In this document: positions 1 through 7,856 of the stretch, in pieces
Numbering within the stretch: position 1 is the stretch's first letter
Layout of the letters: every line of letters begins with the position of its first letter
Assembly (NCBI GenBank): GCA_045531755.1
Contig: JAZSEP010000074.1
Location: 1 to 35,084, forward strand
Length of the DNA stretch: 35,084 nucleotides
Reading direction: 5' to 3'
From: UBA11540 sp045531755
GTDB taxonomy: Bacteria > Bacillota > Clostridia > Oscillospirales > Ruminococcaceae
Notes under the pieces: model-generated
Told to the model about the DNA's origin: nothing
The model's database searches: none
Seen by the model: the letters and a program-made list of their open reading frames with translations, nothing else
Program-made: the position numbers and the translations under genes

Positions 1-56
1 ATGTTTAAAATCCTATATCGTCGCTTTGCTGTCTTTTCAGAGCCTTAACCTATAAT

Positions 57-1064
57 TTATTTTTTCTTTGTTGCAAGTACGATTATCACAACTATTGCAG
101 CTGCCGAAACAACAAAGACAATCAACGTAACTACAGGGTCAAGAGTTGCCTGACTTGTGGTTTGCGGAGCGTCCAGGGATACCGTTGCTCCAGAGGAGGT
201 TGATTCTGCGACGTCGGAGGACGCATCTTCTGAAGAGGGTGTTTCCTCAACCGAAGAGGTTTCCTCAGAGGAAGCGGGTTCGTCTGTTGTGGGGTTATTT
301 ATACTGCGAAGGTCATCGATAGTGTTATAAACTATAGATTCATCCTCGAGTCCGTTTCTCGCGGTACAGCCCTCGAGTTCAAGGGTATCAAACACGCGGT
401 TGTACTGGCAAGCGAGGTAGCCCATATCCTTTATGAAGGTCGTTGCGTCACGAATCTGGTCATCGTCCACGTCATCATTTATCTGAAACGAAAAACCAAC
501 CTTCTTTGCAAGGTTACGGTGCGGTATAGCCGCCTCAACGACGTAGCCATCTGCGCCGTTGTCTATAACCTTGAACTCAATTTTGTTCTTTACTTCCTCG
601 GTGTAGAAGCCCGAACCCGAAATCTCAGGGTATTCTGCTGAACGGCAGAATCTAATCTGTCCGGTGAGCTCCTGCTTATGTACGTTGGCGTCACTTGCCT
701 TCGTGTTTGCAAAGTCAACGTATACCTCTACGCTATCAAGCAGCCAAGGGTTTATTCCGTCAAAATAGGTTGTTGACGGAGTTGTATCGGTAACCTCTGC
801 GTATACGTATATATTGGCGTCATCCCAGAGGGTCCAGACCTTTGCGGTAGCCTGACCCTCGATTGGAAGAGCAGGCAAGCCTACCTGCATAACGTCTATC
901 ATATCAGAGTTGTCGTATGCTTCATCCTTCACACCGTCAATTGTGGGGGTTGCGTTTGCGGTCTTAAACAGGAAGGGCAGGTTTGTATCGACAAATGCAA
1001 AAGCTGTTGTGCTTACTGCCAAAAACATTGATATGACAACAAGTAATACTATAAATCTTTTCAT
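57..1064 (-). CDS. Membrane-anchored CBM9-like sugar-binding surface protein
   Basis: The 335-residue product has a signal peptide (about residues 1-23, ending in an AFA-type cleavage site), then a region at about 35-240 that resembles family 9 carbohydrate-binding (DOMON-like) modules, opening with a TPTIDGVKDEAY motif. A Ser/Thr/Glu/Pro-rich stalk follows at about 255-305, then one hydrophobic helix at about 309-331 and a terminal KKK. This layout suggests a protein displayed outside the cell and held by a C-terminal membrane anchor, with the module binding glycan or another extracellular ligand. There is no catalytic domain, so the role is binding only as far as can be seen. The start is supported by an AGGAGGAA ribosome binding site about six bases upstream and by a promoter at 1095-1123. 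It is transcribed alone and divergently from prfB. The ligand is unknown. Confidence 0.75.
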   Translation of the reverse strand: MKRFIVLLVVISMFLAVSTTAFAFVDTNLPFLFKTANATPTIDGVKDEAYDNSDMIDVMQVGLPALPIEGQATAKVWTLWDDANIYVYAEVTDTTPSTTYFDGINPWLLDSVEVYVDFANTKASDANVHKQELTGQIRFCRSAEYPEISGSGFYTEEVKNKIEFKVIDNGADGYVVEAAIPHRNLAKKVGFSFQINDDVDDDQIRDATTFIKDMGYLACQYNRVFDTLELEGCTARNGLEDESIVYNTIDDLRSINNPTTDEPASSEETSSVEETPSSEDASSDVAESTSSGATVSLDAPQTTSQATLDPVVTLIVFVVSAAAIVVIIVLATKKK

Positions 1065-1094
1065 AATAGTTCCTCCTCATTGATTATAGGTTAT

Positions 1095-1123
1095 ATTATA
1101 ATTAAATTTACCAAAAAAATCAA
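1095..1123 (-). promoter_or_regulatory. Sigma-A promoter of the CBM9-like gene
   Basis: On the minus strand TTGATT (1123-1118), a 17-base spacer and TATAAT (1100-1095) form a good sigma-A promoter. The start codon lies about 31 bases beyond the -10 box. A second TATAAT at 1088-1083 lacks a matching -35 box. Confidence 0.65.
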
Positions 1124-1201
1124 TATGCGTCTTTGCTTTTTGCCTTAATTTTACAAATTTATTTAACTTGGAAATTTTTTATTTTGTTTTTATGGTTTAT
1201 A

Positions 1202-1231
1202 TTTACAAAAGCCATACAAAAATGTTATAAT
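1202..1231 (+). promoter_or_regulatory. Sigma-A promoter of prfB
   Basis: TTTACA (1202-1207) and TATAAT (1226-1231) are separated by 18 bases, and a TGT just before the -10 box gives an extended -10. The prfB start codon is at 1266, leaving a leader of roughly 28 bases. Confidence 0.65.
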
Positions 1232-1265
1232 ATTAAAGTATGAATATAATTTTAAGGGTGAAATT

Positions 1266-2378
1266 ATGCTTGAGTATGATGAAATAAGACTTGAACTCCT
1301 CGGTATGAAGGCTCAGCTTGACGACCTTGCTGAAGCTTTGGGCCTCGAAAAAGACCGAGTTGAAATCAAAGAGCTTGAAGAACAGAGCTCGGCGGCGGAT
1401 TTTTGGGACGATTTGCAGAATTCCCAAAAGGTGCTCAAAAGGCTCCGCGAGCTGAAAAGCAAGGACGAAGAGTATCAGAAGCTCGTTTCGATGTATGAGG
1501 ATACCGTCACCACCATCGAGATTGCAGAAGAGGAAAACGACGCTTCCCTGCTTGATGAGATTACCGAATCGGCAAATCTCTTTAAGGCAGAGTTTGAAAC
1601 ACAGAAGCTTTCGACTCTTCTTTCGGGTGAGTATGACGCAAACAACGCCATCCTGACCTTCCACGCAGGCGCAGGCGGAACCGAGGCGCAAGACTGGGCA
1701 CAGATGCTCTACAGAATGCTCACGAGATGGGCGGAACGTCACAACTTCAAATACAAAATTCTCGACTACCTTGACGGCGACGAGGCAGGTATAAAGAGTG
1801 CTTCTATCACCATTGAGGGTACAAACGCATACGGATTTTTGAAATCCGAGTCGGGCGTTCACAGGCTTGTTCGTGTTTCTCCGTTTGATGCTTCGGGCAG
1901 AAGACAGACCTCCTTTGCTTCCATTGAAGTCGTTCCCGAAATTGACGACGACGTTGAGGTTGAAATTCGCGATGAGGACCTGAGGGTTGACACCTACAGA
2001 GCAAGCGGTGCAGGCGGACAGCACGTCAACAAGACCGAGTCTGCCATCCGTATTACCCACATTCCCACCGGTATCGTCGTTGCTTGTCAGAACGAGCGCA
2101 GTCAGCACCAGAACCGTGACGTTGCGATGAAGATGCTCAAATCCAAGCTCATCGAAATCAAGGAAAGAGAAAACTTTGAGCGCATTGAGGACATCAAGGG
2201 TGAGCAGATGCAGAACGGCTGGGGCTCACAGATTCGCTCCTACGTATTTATGCCGTATACTATGGTTAAGGACCACCGCACAAACTTTGAGGTCGGCAAT
2301 ATCGCCGCAGTTATGGACGGTGACCTTGACGGATTTATCAACGCTTTTCTTAAAGCAAAGAGCAGAGGCGAGATATAA
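1266..2378 (+). CDS. prfB: Peptide chain release factor 2 (RF2)
   Basis: RF2 recognises UGA and UAA stop codons and triggers hydrolysis of the finished peptide on the ribosome. The 370-residue protein has the N-terminal helical domain, the SPF stop-codon anticodon tripeptide at residues 205-207 that marks RF2 rather than RF1, and the catalytic GGQ at 250-252 within a GAGGQHVNKTESA stretch. Length is normal for the family. The whole protein is in one frame, so the +1 programmed frameshift found near codon 25 in many bacterial prfB genes is absent. An AAGGGTGA ribosome binding site lies about five bases before the ATG. The gene is monocistronic: it has its own promoter and ends in a strong hairpin at 2387-2418. 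secA, its usual neighbour in many bacteria, is not here. Confidence 0.97.
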   Translation: MLEYDEIRLELLGMKAQLDDLAEALGLEKDRVEIKELEEQSSAADFWDDLQNSQKVLKRLRELKSKDEEYQKLVSMYEDTVTTIEIAEEENDASLLDEITESANLFKAEFETQKLSTLLSGEYDANNAILTFHAGAGGTEAQDWAQMLYRMLTRWAERHNFKYKILDYLDGDEAGIKSASITIEGTNAYGFLKSESGVHRLVRVSPFDASGRRQTSFASIEVVPEIDDDVEVEIRDEDLRVDTYRASGAGGQHVNKTESAIRITHIPTGIVVACQNERSQHQNRDVAMKMLKSKLIEIKERENFERIEDIKGEQMQNGWGSQIRSYVFMPYTMVKDHRTNFEVGNIAAVMDGDLDGFINAFLKAKSRGEI

Positions 2379-2386
2379 AAAATTTG

Positions 2387-2418
2387 AAGCCGACAGGTCG
2401 ATGACCTGTCGGCTTTTT
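2387..2418. terminator. Terminator after prfB, probably bidirectional
   Basis: A 13-base-pair perfect stem (2387-2399 with 2403-2415) with a three-base loop is followed by a T run on the plus strand. On the minus strand the same stem is followed a few bases later by a T-rich stretch, so it may also end the M23 peptidase transcript, whose stop codon is at 2426. Confidence 0.85.
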
Positions 2419-2425
2419 GTTGTTT

Positions 2426-4171
2426 TTAGGATTTTTTCTGTCCGTAGTAGGTTCCGATATAGTCTGCAGGGTCCTTGTACTCGCCGTTGATACGGATTTC
2501 AAAATGCAGGTGCTTGCCCTGCGCGTTACCCGTAGCGCCCAGAAGCGCTATCCTGTCGCCTTGCTCTACCACGTCGCCGACCTTTGCATAGAGCTTACTG
2601 CAATGAGCGTAGAGCGTCTGTACTCCGTTGCCGTGGTCGATGATTATATGATAGCCGTAGCCGTAGGTATTCTTCACGGATTTTATTACTACGCCGTCTG
2701 CAGAAGCATAGATTGACGTTCCAACCGGAACACCGCCGATATCCATACCGGTATGTCCTCTGTAGCCGTCGATATCGCAGGTTTCGTATCCGCCGTTTAC
2801 GGGCCAGATGAATTCAAAATCAAAGGTTCCGTCGCCCTGTGACGGTTTTATGGCGGTGGACATATGTGTTCCGCGGCGGACGTATTCCGTCGTGGGCTGT
2901 TTGGTGATTTCGGTATTCACGACGTTGGTTTCTGCAAGTATTCCTGCAACGTAGACCTTTTCGACTGTTTCTATTGCCGCTCCTTTTTTGCCTCTGGTGG
3001 TAACTATATAGTTTCCGTAGGGCATAGAGTTATCGGGAATAGTTACCGAGTCGTAGTCCACCTTTACCTCTCTTTGCTCGGTGACTACCGTTTCAACCGA
3101 GAGGAGCGGTCTTTCCTCAGAAACGATGACCTGCTGACCAACGTAGCAGTTTTTCTCTATTTCCGGATTGAGCGCCAGAAGGGTTTCGAGCGAAATCCCG
3201 TTTTTGTTCGCTATTCTGTACGGGGAATCGTTTTTTACAACCGTATAGGTGGCGGCGTAGTCAACCTTTGAATCGATGAGGTTTTCAAGAACCGAAAGTT
3301 CTACGATTGAGCTTTCAAGGTAAAAGCCCTCGCGTATCCTAACGTCGTTGTGAAAACGCACGATTTCGTTTTCTGCTCCCGTGAGATAGCTGTTGAGAAG
3401 GGTTTCAAGCGCTACGCTCAGCGCCTCGCCCTCGGTTGTTGCGCCATAGAAAACATCGTCCACGTACAATCCGTATGCGCTGAAGAAAACGTCACCCGAG
3501 TTTTTTATCAGCTCGTTGCATATCATATAAGGGTCGGAGTATTGCGTATCCGAATCCTTGCGCACCATTTCAAAATTTGGATTAAAATAATATGCGGTTT
3601 CATCACTCGAGTACATTATGCGCTCGCGCATCAGCGACTCGCCTTCATAGAAGACCGACTCGTCCTCTACGTAGCCCAGAACGTTATTGTTATACGTAAC
3701 GCGCACAACGTATTCGTCGGCAAGGTTTGAGTTTATAACCGCCAAAAGCAATATTGCGGCGCCGACAGGCAAAAGATAGCTTGCCGCGATTATGGTATTC
3801 TTAAAAAAGACGTGTCGGGTTTCGCGAAGAAATCCAAGCAGACCTGACAATCCCTCACGGGTGCCCTTTTCTTTACAATCCTTAGTAGTTTGCTTTATAA
3901 CACGATACGGCGCGCGGAAGGTGAAATCCAGCACCGATGATATCTCTCTTTTTACTATGCGGGCAGGACGCTTGAGCAGTTTTTTCGTCTTTGCAAACAC
4001 GCCCTTTATCGCTCTTACGGCAGCTTCGCCTGCAAACGCAAGAGCACGGACTGCCGCCTTTCCTTTTCGAATTGCGGTGAGTCCCAAGTGACAACAAACG
4101 GTATATGATGCATCTACGGTTTTGGCGAAAAAGTCCTTCGCGCCGTTGCCGTTTTTTTGCAAGATACCCAT
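2426..4171 (-). CDS. M23 cell-wall metallopeptidase with LysM and G5 domains
   Basis: This 581-residue protein probably cuts peptide cross-links in peptidoglycan. It has an unusually long, basic N-terminal region (about 1-125) that should stay in the cytoplasm, one membrane helix at about 126-147, then outside the cell a LysM repeat (around the YTVVKND and GQQVIV motifs), a G5 domain, and a C-terminal M23/LytM domain. The zinc and catalytic residues are present: GHTGMD, YAHC and HLHFE. Translation most likely starts at the ATG at 4171, which has a GGAG ribosome binding site about eight bases upstream; a start ten codons earlier (4201) would fall at the predicted transcription start of the near-perfect promoter at 4208-4236. 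It is monocistronic and divergent from serCA. LysM and G5 domains are consistent with binding to peptidoglycan. Confidence 0.9.
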   Translation of the reverse strand: MGILQKNGNGAKDFFAKTVDASYTVCCHLGLTAIRKGKAAVRALAFAGEAAVRAIKGVFAKTKKLLKRPARIVKREISSVLDFTFRAPYRVIKQTTKDCKEKGTREGLSGLLGFLRETRHVFFKNTIIAASYLLPVGAAILLLAVINSNLADEYVVRVTYNNNVLGYVEDESVFYEGESLMRERIMYSSDETAYYFNPNFEMVRKDSDTQYSDPYMICNELIKNSGDVFFSAYGLYVDDVFYGATTEGEALSVALETLLNSYLTGAENEIVRFHNDVRIREGFYLESSIVELSVLENLIDSKVDYAATYTVVKNDSPYRIANKNGISLETLLALNPEIEKNCYVGQQVIVSEERPLLSVETVVTEQREVKVDYDSVTIPDNSMPYGNYIVTTRGKKGAAIETVEKVYVAGILAETNVVNTEITKQPTTEYVRRGTHMSTAIKPSQGDGTFDFEFIWPVNGGYETCDIDGYRGHTGMDIGGVPVGTSIYASADGVVIKSVKNTYGYGYHIIIDHGNGVQTLYAHCSKLYAKVGDVVEQGDRIALLGATGNAQGKHLHFEIRINGEYKDPADYIGTYYGQKKS

Positions 4172-4207
4172 GCGCACTCTCCTTTCTTTTTTTCGACACA
4201 CACCGAA

Positions 4208-4236
4208 ATTATATCAGTTTTTGGGGTTTGTGTCAA
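4208..4236 (-). promoter_or_regulatory. Consensus sigma-A promoter of the M23 peptidase gene
   Basis: On the minus strand TTGACA (4236-4231), exactly 17 bases, then TATAAT (4213-4208) with a TGA just upstream: a full consensus with extended -10. Predicted transcription begins near 4201, which decides the start codon at 4171. Confidence 0.85.
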
Positions 4237-4297
4237 GCGTTGGGCATTTTGTCATTTTGTCCACCACAGAAAAACAACTGTCTGTGCAATATTACAG

Positions 4298-4326
4298 TTG
4301 ACTTATATATATAATAGTAGTAAAAT
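4298..4326 (+). promoter_or_regulatory. Sigma-A promoter of serC-serA
   Basis: TTGACT (4298-4303), 17 bases, TAAAAT (4321-4326). The leader to the ATG at 4376 is about 43 bases. I see no T-box or riboswitch in it. Confidence 0.6.
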
Positions 4327-4375
4327 TAAAGGTAATTACTTTATTACTTTACATTGAAAAAGGAGTTTTTGATTT

Positions 4376-5464
4376 ATGGCAAGAGTTTATAACTTTTCTG
4401 CAGGACCCTCCGTCCTCCCCGAAGCAGTTCTCACAAAGGCTGCTAATGAAATGCTCGATTATCAGGGCAGCGGACAATCAGTAATGGAGATGAGCCATCG
4501 ATCAAAAGTTTATGACGCTATCATAAAAGAGTGTGAGGCTCTTCTTCGCGAGGTTATGAACATTCCCGACAACTACAAGGTTCTTTTCCTCCAGGGCGGT
4601 GCTTCCTCTCAGTTTGCTATGATTCCCTTAAACCTTATGAACAAGAGTGGCAAGGCTGACTTCGTTATCACAGGTCAGTGGGCTAAAAAGGCTTATCAGG
4701 AGGCTTCCCGTTACGGTGAGTGCAAGGCTGTTGCTTCTTCCGCTGACAAGACCTTCTCTTATATCCCCGAGCTTGATGAAAACGAGTTCACAAAGGATGC
4801 TGACTATTTCCACATCTGCTACAACAACACAATCTACGGTACAAGATTCACAGACCTTCCCAACACAGGCGACGTTCCGCTGGTTGCAGATATGTCCTCC
4901 TGCATTCTTTCCGAGCCCGTTGACGTTACAAAGTTCGGTATGATCTATGCAGGCGCACAGAAGAACATGGCTCCTGCAGGTCTTACAGTCGTTATCATTC
5001 GTGAGGACCTCATCGGCAACGCTCGCGACATCACACCTACAATGTTCAACTACCAGATTCACGCTGACAACGGTTCTATGTACAACACTCCTCCTACATA
5101 CGCTATCTACGTTTGTAAGCTCGTTCTCGAGTGGATCAAGAACGAGGTCGGCGGTCTTGAGGAGATGGCTGAAATCAACAACAGAAAGGCTGCTGCCTTC
5201 TACAGCTTCCTCGACAGCTCCAAGATGTTCAACGCTACCGTCAACGGCAAGGACCGCTCTCTCATGAACATTCCTTTCGTTACAGGCGACGAGGAACTCG
5301 ACAAGAAGTTCGTTAAAGAGGCTGAGGCTGCAGGATTCGTTAACCTCAAGGGTCACCGTTCTGTCGGCGGTATGCGCGCTTCCATCTACAACGCTATGCC
5401 CGAGGAAGGTGTCGCTAAGCTTATCGACTTTATGAAGAAATTTGAAGCTGAAAACAGCAAATAA
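4376..5464 (+). CDS. serC: Phosphoserine aminotransferase
   Basis: SerC converts 3-phosphohydroxypyruvate and glutamate to phosphoserine and 2-oxoglutarate, the second step of serine synthesis, using pyridoxal phosphate in the cytoplasm. The 362-residue protein starts with the family's RVYNFSAGPSVLP motif, and the PLP lysine is in the GAQKNMAPAG motif. The C-terminus holds the GHRSVGGMRASIYNA stretch, in which the His and Arg residues help bind phosphate and substrate. Length is normal. An AAAAAGGAG ribosome binding site lies about ten bases before the ATG. serA follows after 11 bases, so the two steps are made from one transcript. No serB phosphatase is in the window. Confidence 0.97.
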   Translation: MARVYNFSAGPSVLPEAVLTKAANEMLDYQGSGQSVMEMSHRSKVYDAIIKECEALLREVMNIPDNYKVLFLQGGASSQFAMIPLNLMNKSGKADFVITGQWAKKAYQEASRYGECKAVASSADKTFSYIPELDENEFTKDADYFHICYNNTIYGTRFTDLPNTGDVPLVADMSSCILSEPVDVTKFGMIYAGAQKNMAPAGLTVVIIREDLIGNARDITPTMFNYQIHADNGSMYNTPPTYAIYVCKLVLEWIKNEVGGLEEMAEINNRKAAAFYSFLDSSKMFNATVNGKDRSLMNIPFVTGDEELDKKFVKEAEAAGFVNLKGHRSVGGMRASIYNAMPEEGVAKLIDFMKKFEAENSK

Positions 5465-5475
5465 GAGGTAGTATT

Positions 5476-6636
5476 ATGTTTGAAATTAAAACTCTTAACA
5501 AGATTTCCCCTTTTGGCTTGGAGGTCTTTGATTCCAACTACAAATGCGCAGATGATTTTGAAAATCCCGATGCGGTTATCGTTCGTTCCGCTTCGATGCA
5601 CGAGCTTGAGCTTCCTTCTAATCTGAAGGCTATCGCAAGAGCAGGCGCAGGCACAAACAACATTCCGATTGACCGTTGCAGCGAGCAGGGCATCGTTGTT
5701 TTCAACACTCCCGGTGCTAACGCTAACGCTGTTAAGGAGCTCGTTATTGCAGGTCTTCTCCTTTCTTCCAGAAAGGTTGTTCCCGCTATCGAGTGGAGCC
5801 GTACCCTCAAGGGCGAGGGCGATCAGGTCGGCAAGCTTGTTGAAAAAGGAAAATCCTCCTTTGCAGGTCCCGAAATCACAGGCAAGACCCTTGGTGTTAT
5901 CGGTCTTGGCGCTATCGGTATCCTCGTCGCAAACGCAGCAAAGGCTCTCGGCATGAACGTTTACGGCTATGACCCCTTCCTTTCCGTTGATGCGGCTTGG
6001 AAGCTTTCGAGCAGCACAAAGCACGCCGCTTCTCTTAAAGAGATTTACGAAAATTGCGACTATATCACCGTTCACGTTCCGCTCAACAACGAAACCAAGC
6101 ATATGATAAACTCCGAGTCTATCAAGCTTATGAAGAACGGCGTGAGAATCCTCAACTTCTCCCGTGGCGAGCTCGTTTGTGAGGAAGACATCATCGAGGC
6201 TGTTGGAAGCGGCAAGGTTGCTTGTTACGTTACAGACTTCCCCTCTGATGCAGTTATCGGCATCGACAACATCATCACAATCCCCCACTTAGGCGCTTCT
6301 ACTCCCGAGTCCGAGGACAACTGTGCTAAGATGGCGGCTCAGGAGCTTGTTGATTTCCTTGAAAACGGAAACATCAAAAACTCCGTAAACCTTCCCAATG
6401 CAGAGATGGCTCGCGAGGGCGACGTTCGTATCACGGTTATCCACAAGAACATCCCCAATATGCTTTCCCAGATTTCTGCAGTTGTTTCCCAGAGCGGTGC
6501 TAACATCGAAAATATGCTCAACCGTTCCAAGAAGGATATGGCTTACACCATCCTTGACGTTGCAGGAAAGCTTGACGCTTCCGTTGCTGACAGCATCAAG
6601 GCTATCGACGGCGTTATCAGAGTTAACGTGCTCTAA
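5476..6636 (+). CDS. serA: D-3-phosphoglycerate dehydrogenase with ACT domain
   Basis: SerA oxidises 3-phosphoglycerate to 3-phosphohydroxypyruvate with NAD, the first step of serine synthesis. The 386-residue protein has the substrate-binding part with the ARAGAGTNNIPID motif, a Rossmann NAD-binding domain (GVIGLGAIG), the catalytic His in the HLGASTPESE motif, and a C-terminal ACT domain at about 318-386 that in this family senses serine and gives feedback control. It lacks the intervening domain of the longer 520-residue type. It is co-transcribed with serC, with a GAGG ribosome binding site, and ends in a strong hairpin terminator. Confidence 0.96.
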   Translation: MFEIKTLNKISPFGLEVFDSNYKCADDFENPDAVIVRSASMHELELPSNLKAIARAGAGTNNIPIDRCSEQGIVVFNTPGANANAVKELVIAGLLLSSRKVVPAIEWSRTLKGEGDQVGKLVEKGKSSFAGPEITGKTLGVIGLGAIGILVANAAKALGMNVYGYDPFLSVDAAWKLSSSTKHAASLKEIYENCDYITVHVPLNNETKHMINSESIKLMKNGVRILNFSRGELVCEEDIIEAVGSGKVACYVTDFPSDAVIGIDNIITIPHLGASTPESEDNCAKMAAQELVDFLENGNIKNSVNLPNAEMAREGDVRITVIHKNIPNMLSQISAVVSQSGANIENMLNRSKKDMAYTILDVAGKLDASVADSIKAIDGVIRVNVL

Positions 6637-6646
6637 TTTAAAAATC

Positions 6647-6680
6647 AAAACCGCGGCAGAGCTTCTGCCGCGGTTTTTTT
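6647..6680 (+). terminator. Terminator of serC-serA
   Basis: A ten-base-pair GC-rich perfect stem (6651-6660 with 6664-6673), a three-base GCT loop and seven T residues directly after it; A residues upstream extend the pairing. Confidence 0.9.
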
Positions 6681-6694
6681 GTATATAAGAACGT

Positions 6695-6728
6695 AAAAAA
6701 GCAGTTGGCAGATTGCCAACCGCTTTTT
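6695..6728 (-). terminator. Terminator of the ferredoxin gene
   Basis: Arms at 6723-6714 and 6710-6701 form a ten-pair stem on the minus strand, including one G-U wobble that would be an A-C mismatch if read on the plus strand. It is followed by six T residues, so it works for the minus-strand ferredoxin gene. Confidence 0.8.
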
Positions 6729-6739
6729 ATTAAGTACAA

Positions 6740-6907
6740 TTATTCTGCCTGGGGAGCTCCTACAGGACAGGTATCTGCGCAAGCGCCGCATCCGATGCAC
6801 TCGTCTGCATTGATAACGTACTTGTCACCTGCAGTGATTGCTCCTACGGGGCACTCTGCTTCACATGCACCGCAACCGATGCACTCATCAGTAATGATAT
6901 ATGCCAT
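6740..6907 (-). CDS. 2[4Fe-4S] ferredoxin, clostridial type
   Basis: This 55-residue protein is a small low-potential electron carrier. It has two complete CxxCxxCxxxCP motifs, with cysteines at 9, 12, 15, 19 and 37, 40, 43, 47, separated by the usual spacing, and almost nothing else. The start at MAYIITDE is set by an AAGGAGGTG ribosome binding site about seven bases upstream; an apparent start 15 codons earlier lies across that site and is not used. It has its own strong promoter at 6933-6960 and its own terminator. Such ferredoxins serve bifurcating complexes of the etfBA-dehydrogenase kind encoded at 26.5-29.9 kb, but no direct link is shown. Confidence 0.95.
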   Translation of the reverse strand: MAYIITDECIGCGACEAECPVGAITAGDKYVINADECIGCGACADTCPVGAPQAE

Positions 6908-6932
6908 TTCAAAACACCTCCTTGATAACCTT

Positions 6933-6960
6933 ATTGTATCACATATCGACAAAATGTCAA
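6933..6960 (-). promoter_or_regulatory. Sigma-A promoter of the ferredoxin gene
   Basis: On the minus strand TTGACA (6960-6955), a 16-base spacer and TACAAT (6938-6933) preceded by TGA (extended -10). The transcript would start near 6926, about 19 bases before the start codon. Confidence 0.75.
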
Positions 6961-6967
6961 CAATTTT

Positions 6968-7834
6968 TTAACCTTCCAAACCTTTTAATTCTCTTATTTC
7001 CTTTGCATCTACCCTTATCTGCGAGTCGCGGATGAGTTTTACCTCGTCGCGCTTATAGTTTCGGGGCGCTGCTTCGGGGTCTTTTTCCGACTGCACCTTC
7101 AGAATTCCTGTCAGGAGGTTCACTTCGGTTACCGTTCCGCGTCCGTCGGGGGTCTTTACAAATGCGCCCACCTTAGGAGTTATGGAAAGAAGGTCTTCAT
7201 ATGCCTCCTGCTCATATTTCAGACAGCACATAAGTCTGCCACAGGTGCCTGAAATCTTCACGGGGTTTAGTGACATTCCCTGCTCCTTTGCCATCTTTAT
7301 GGAAACGGGCTGGAAGTCGCCGAGGAAGGTTGAACAGCAAAACGGTCTGCCGCATATTCCCAAGCCGCCGAGCATCTTCGCTTCGTCGCGGACGCCTATC
7401 TGCCTTAGTTCAATTCTTGTGCGGAATACTCCCGCCAAGTCCTTTACAAGCTCACGGAAGTCCACTCTGCCGTCGGCGGTGAAATAGAAGAGAATCTTGC
7501 TGTTATCAAATGTATATTCAACGTCAACAAGCTTCATTTCAAGTCCGTGCTTTTCTATCTTTTCCATACAGATGTCGAAGGCTTTTTTCTCCTTCTCTCT
7601 GTTTTCGTTCATTGTCTTGACGTCTGCCTCAGTGGCAATTCTGACAACCTTTTTGAGCGGTGTGACAATCTCGCTGTCCTCAACGCTTTTATTTGCGATG
7701 GCCACGTATCCGCACTCAAGACCGCGCGCTGTTTCAACAACCGCGTGCTGTCCCTCGTTGATTGTTTTTCCATCGGGGTCGAAGTAGTACACTTTTCCGA
7801 CGTCCTTAAAGCGTACTCCTATAATCTCTATCAT
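6968..7834 (-). CDS. ricT: RicT/YaaT, PSP1-domain Fe-S protein
   Basis: The 288-residue protein belongs to the PSP1 family. In Bacillus subtilis RicT joins RicA and RicF in a complex carrying Fe-S clusters that helps RNase Y mature mRNAs and affects development. The conserved cysteine cluster is visible at about 160-210 (GICGRPFCCSTF, then SGTCGRLMCCLKYE). It is the last gene of a minus-strand operon after holB, the same neighbourhood as in B. subtilis (yaaQ-yaaR-holB-yaaT). An AAAGG ribosome binding site precedes the ATG. No clear terminator separates it from the ferredoxin gene, which has its own promoter. Confidence 0.93.
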   Translation of the reverse strand: MIEIIGVRFKDVGKVYYFDPDGKTINEGQHAVVETARGLECGYVAIANKSVEDSEIVTPLKKVVRIATEADVKTMNENREKEKKAFDICMEKIEKHGLEMKLVDVEYTFDNSKILFYFTADGRVDFRELVKDLAGVFRTRIELRQIGVRDEAKMLGGLGICGRPFCCSTFLGDFQPVSIKMAKEQGMSLNPVKISGTCGRLMCCLKYEQEAYEDLLSITPKVGAFVKTPDGRGTVTEVNLLTGILKVQSEKDPEAAPRNYKRDEVKLIRDSQIRVDAKEIRELKGLEG

Positions 7835-7856
7835 AGCTTTTTACCTTTCTATCATA

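Noticed and set aside
1..48. Short plus-strand frame MFKILYRRFAVFSEP ending at 48
   Set aside because: Too short to tell whether it is the end of a gene from the left or chance; no supporting signal.
1330..1350. A CTTTG string near codon 25 of prfB as a leftover frameshift site
   Set aside because: It is in the wrong frame and has no TGA or upstream Shine-Dalgarno-like element.
1233..2108. A 291-codon minus-strand frame opposite prfB
   Set aside because: Shadow of prfB codon usage.
4327..4375. Possible T-box or riboswitch in the serC leader
   Set aside because: The leader is only about 43 bases, too short for either, and has no suitable hairpin.
5386..6288. A 300-codon minus-strand frame across serA
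   Set aside because: Antisense to a clear serA; its sequence shows no family motif.
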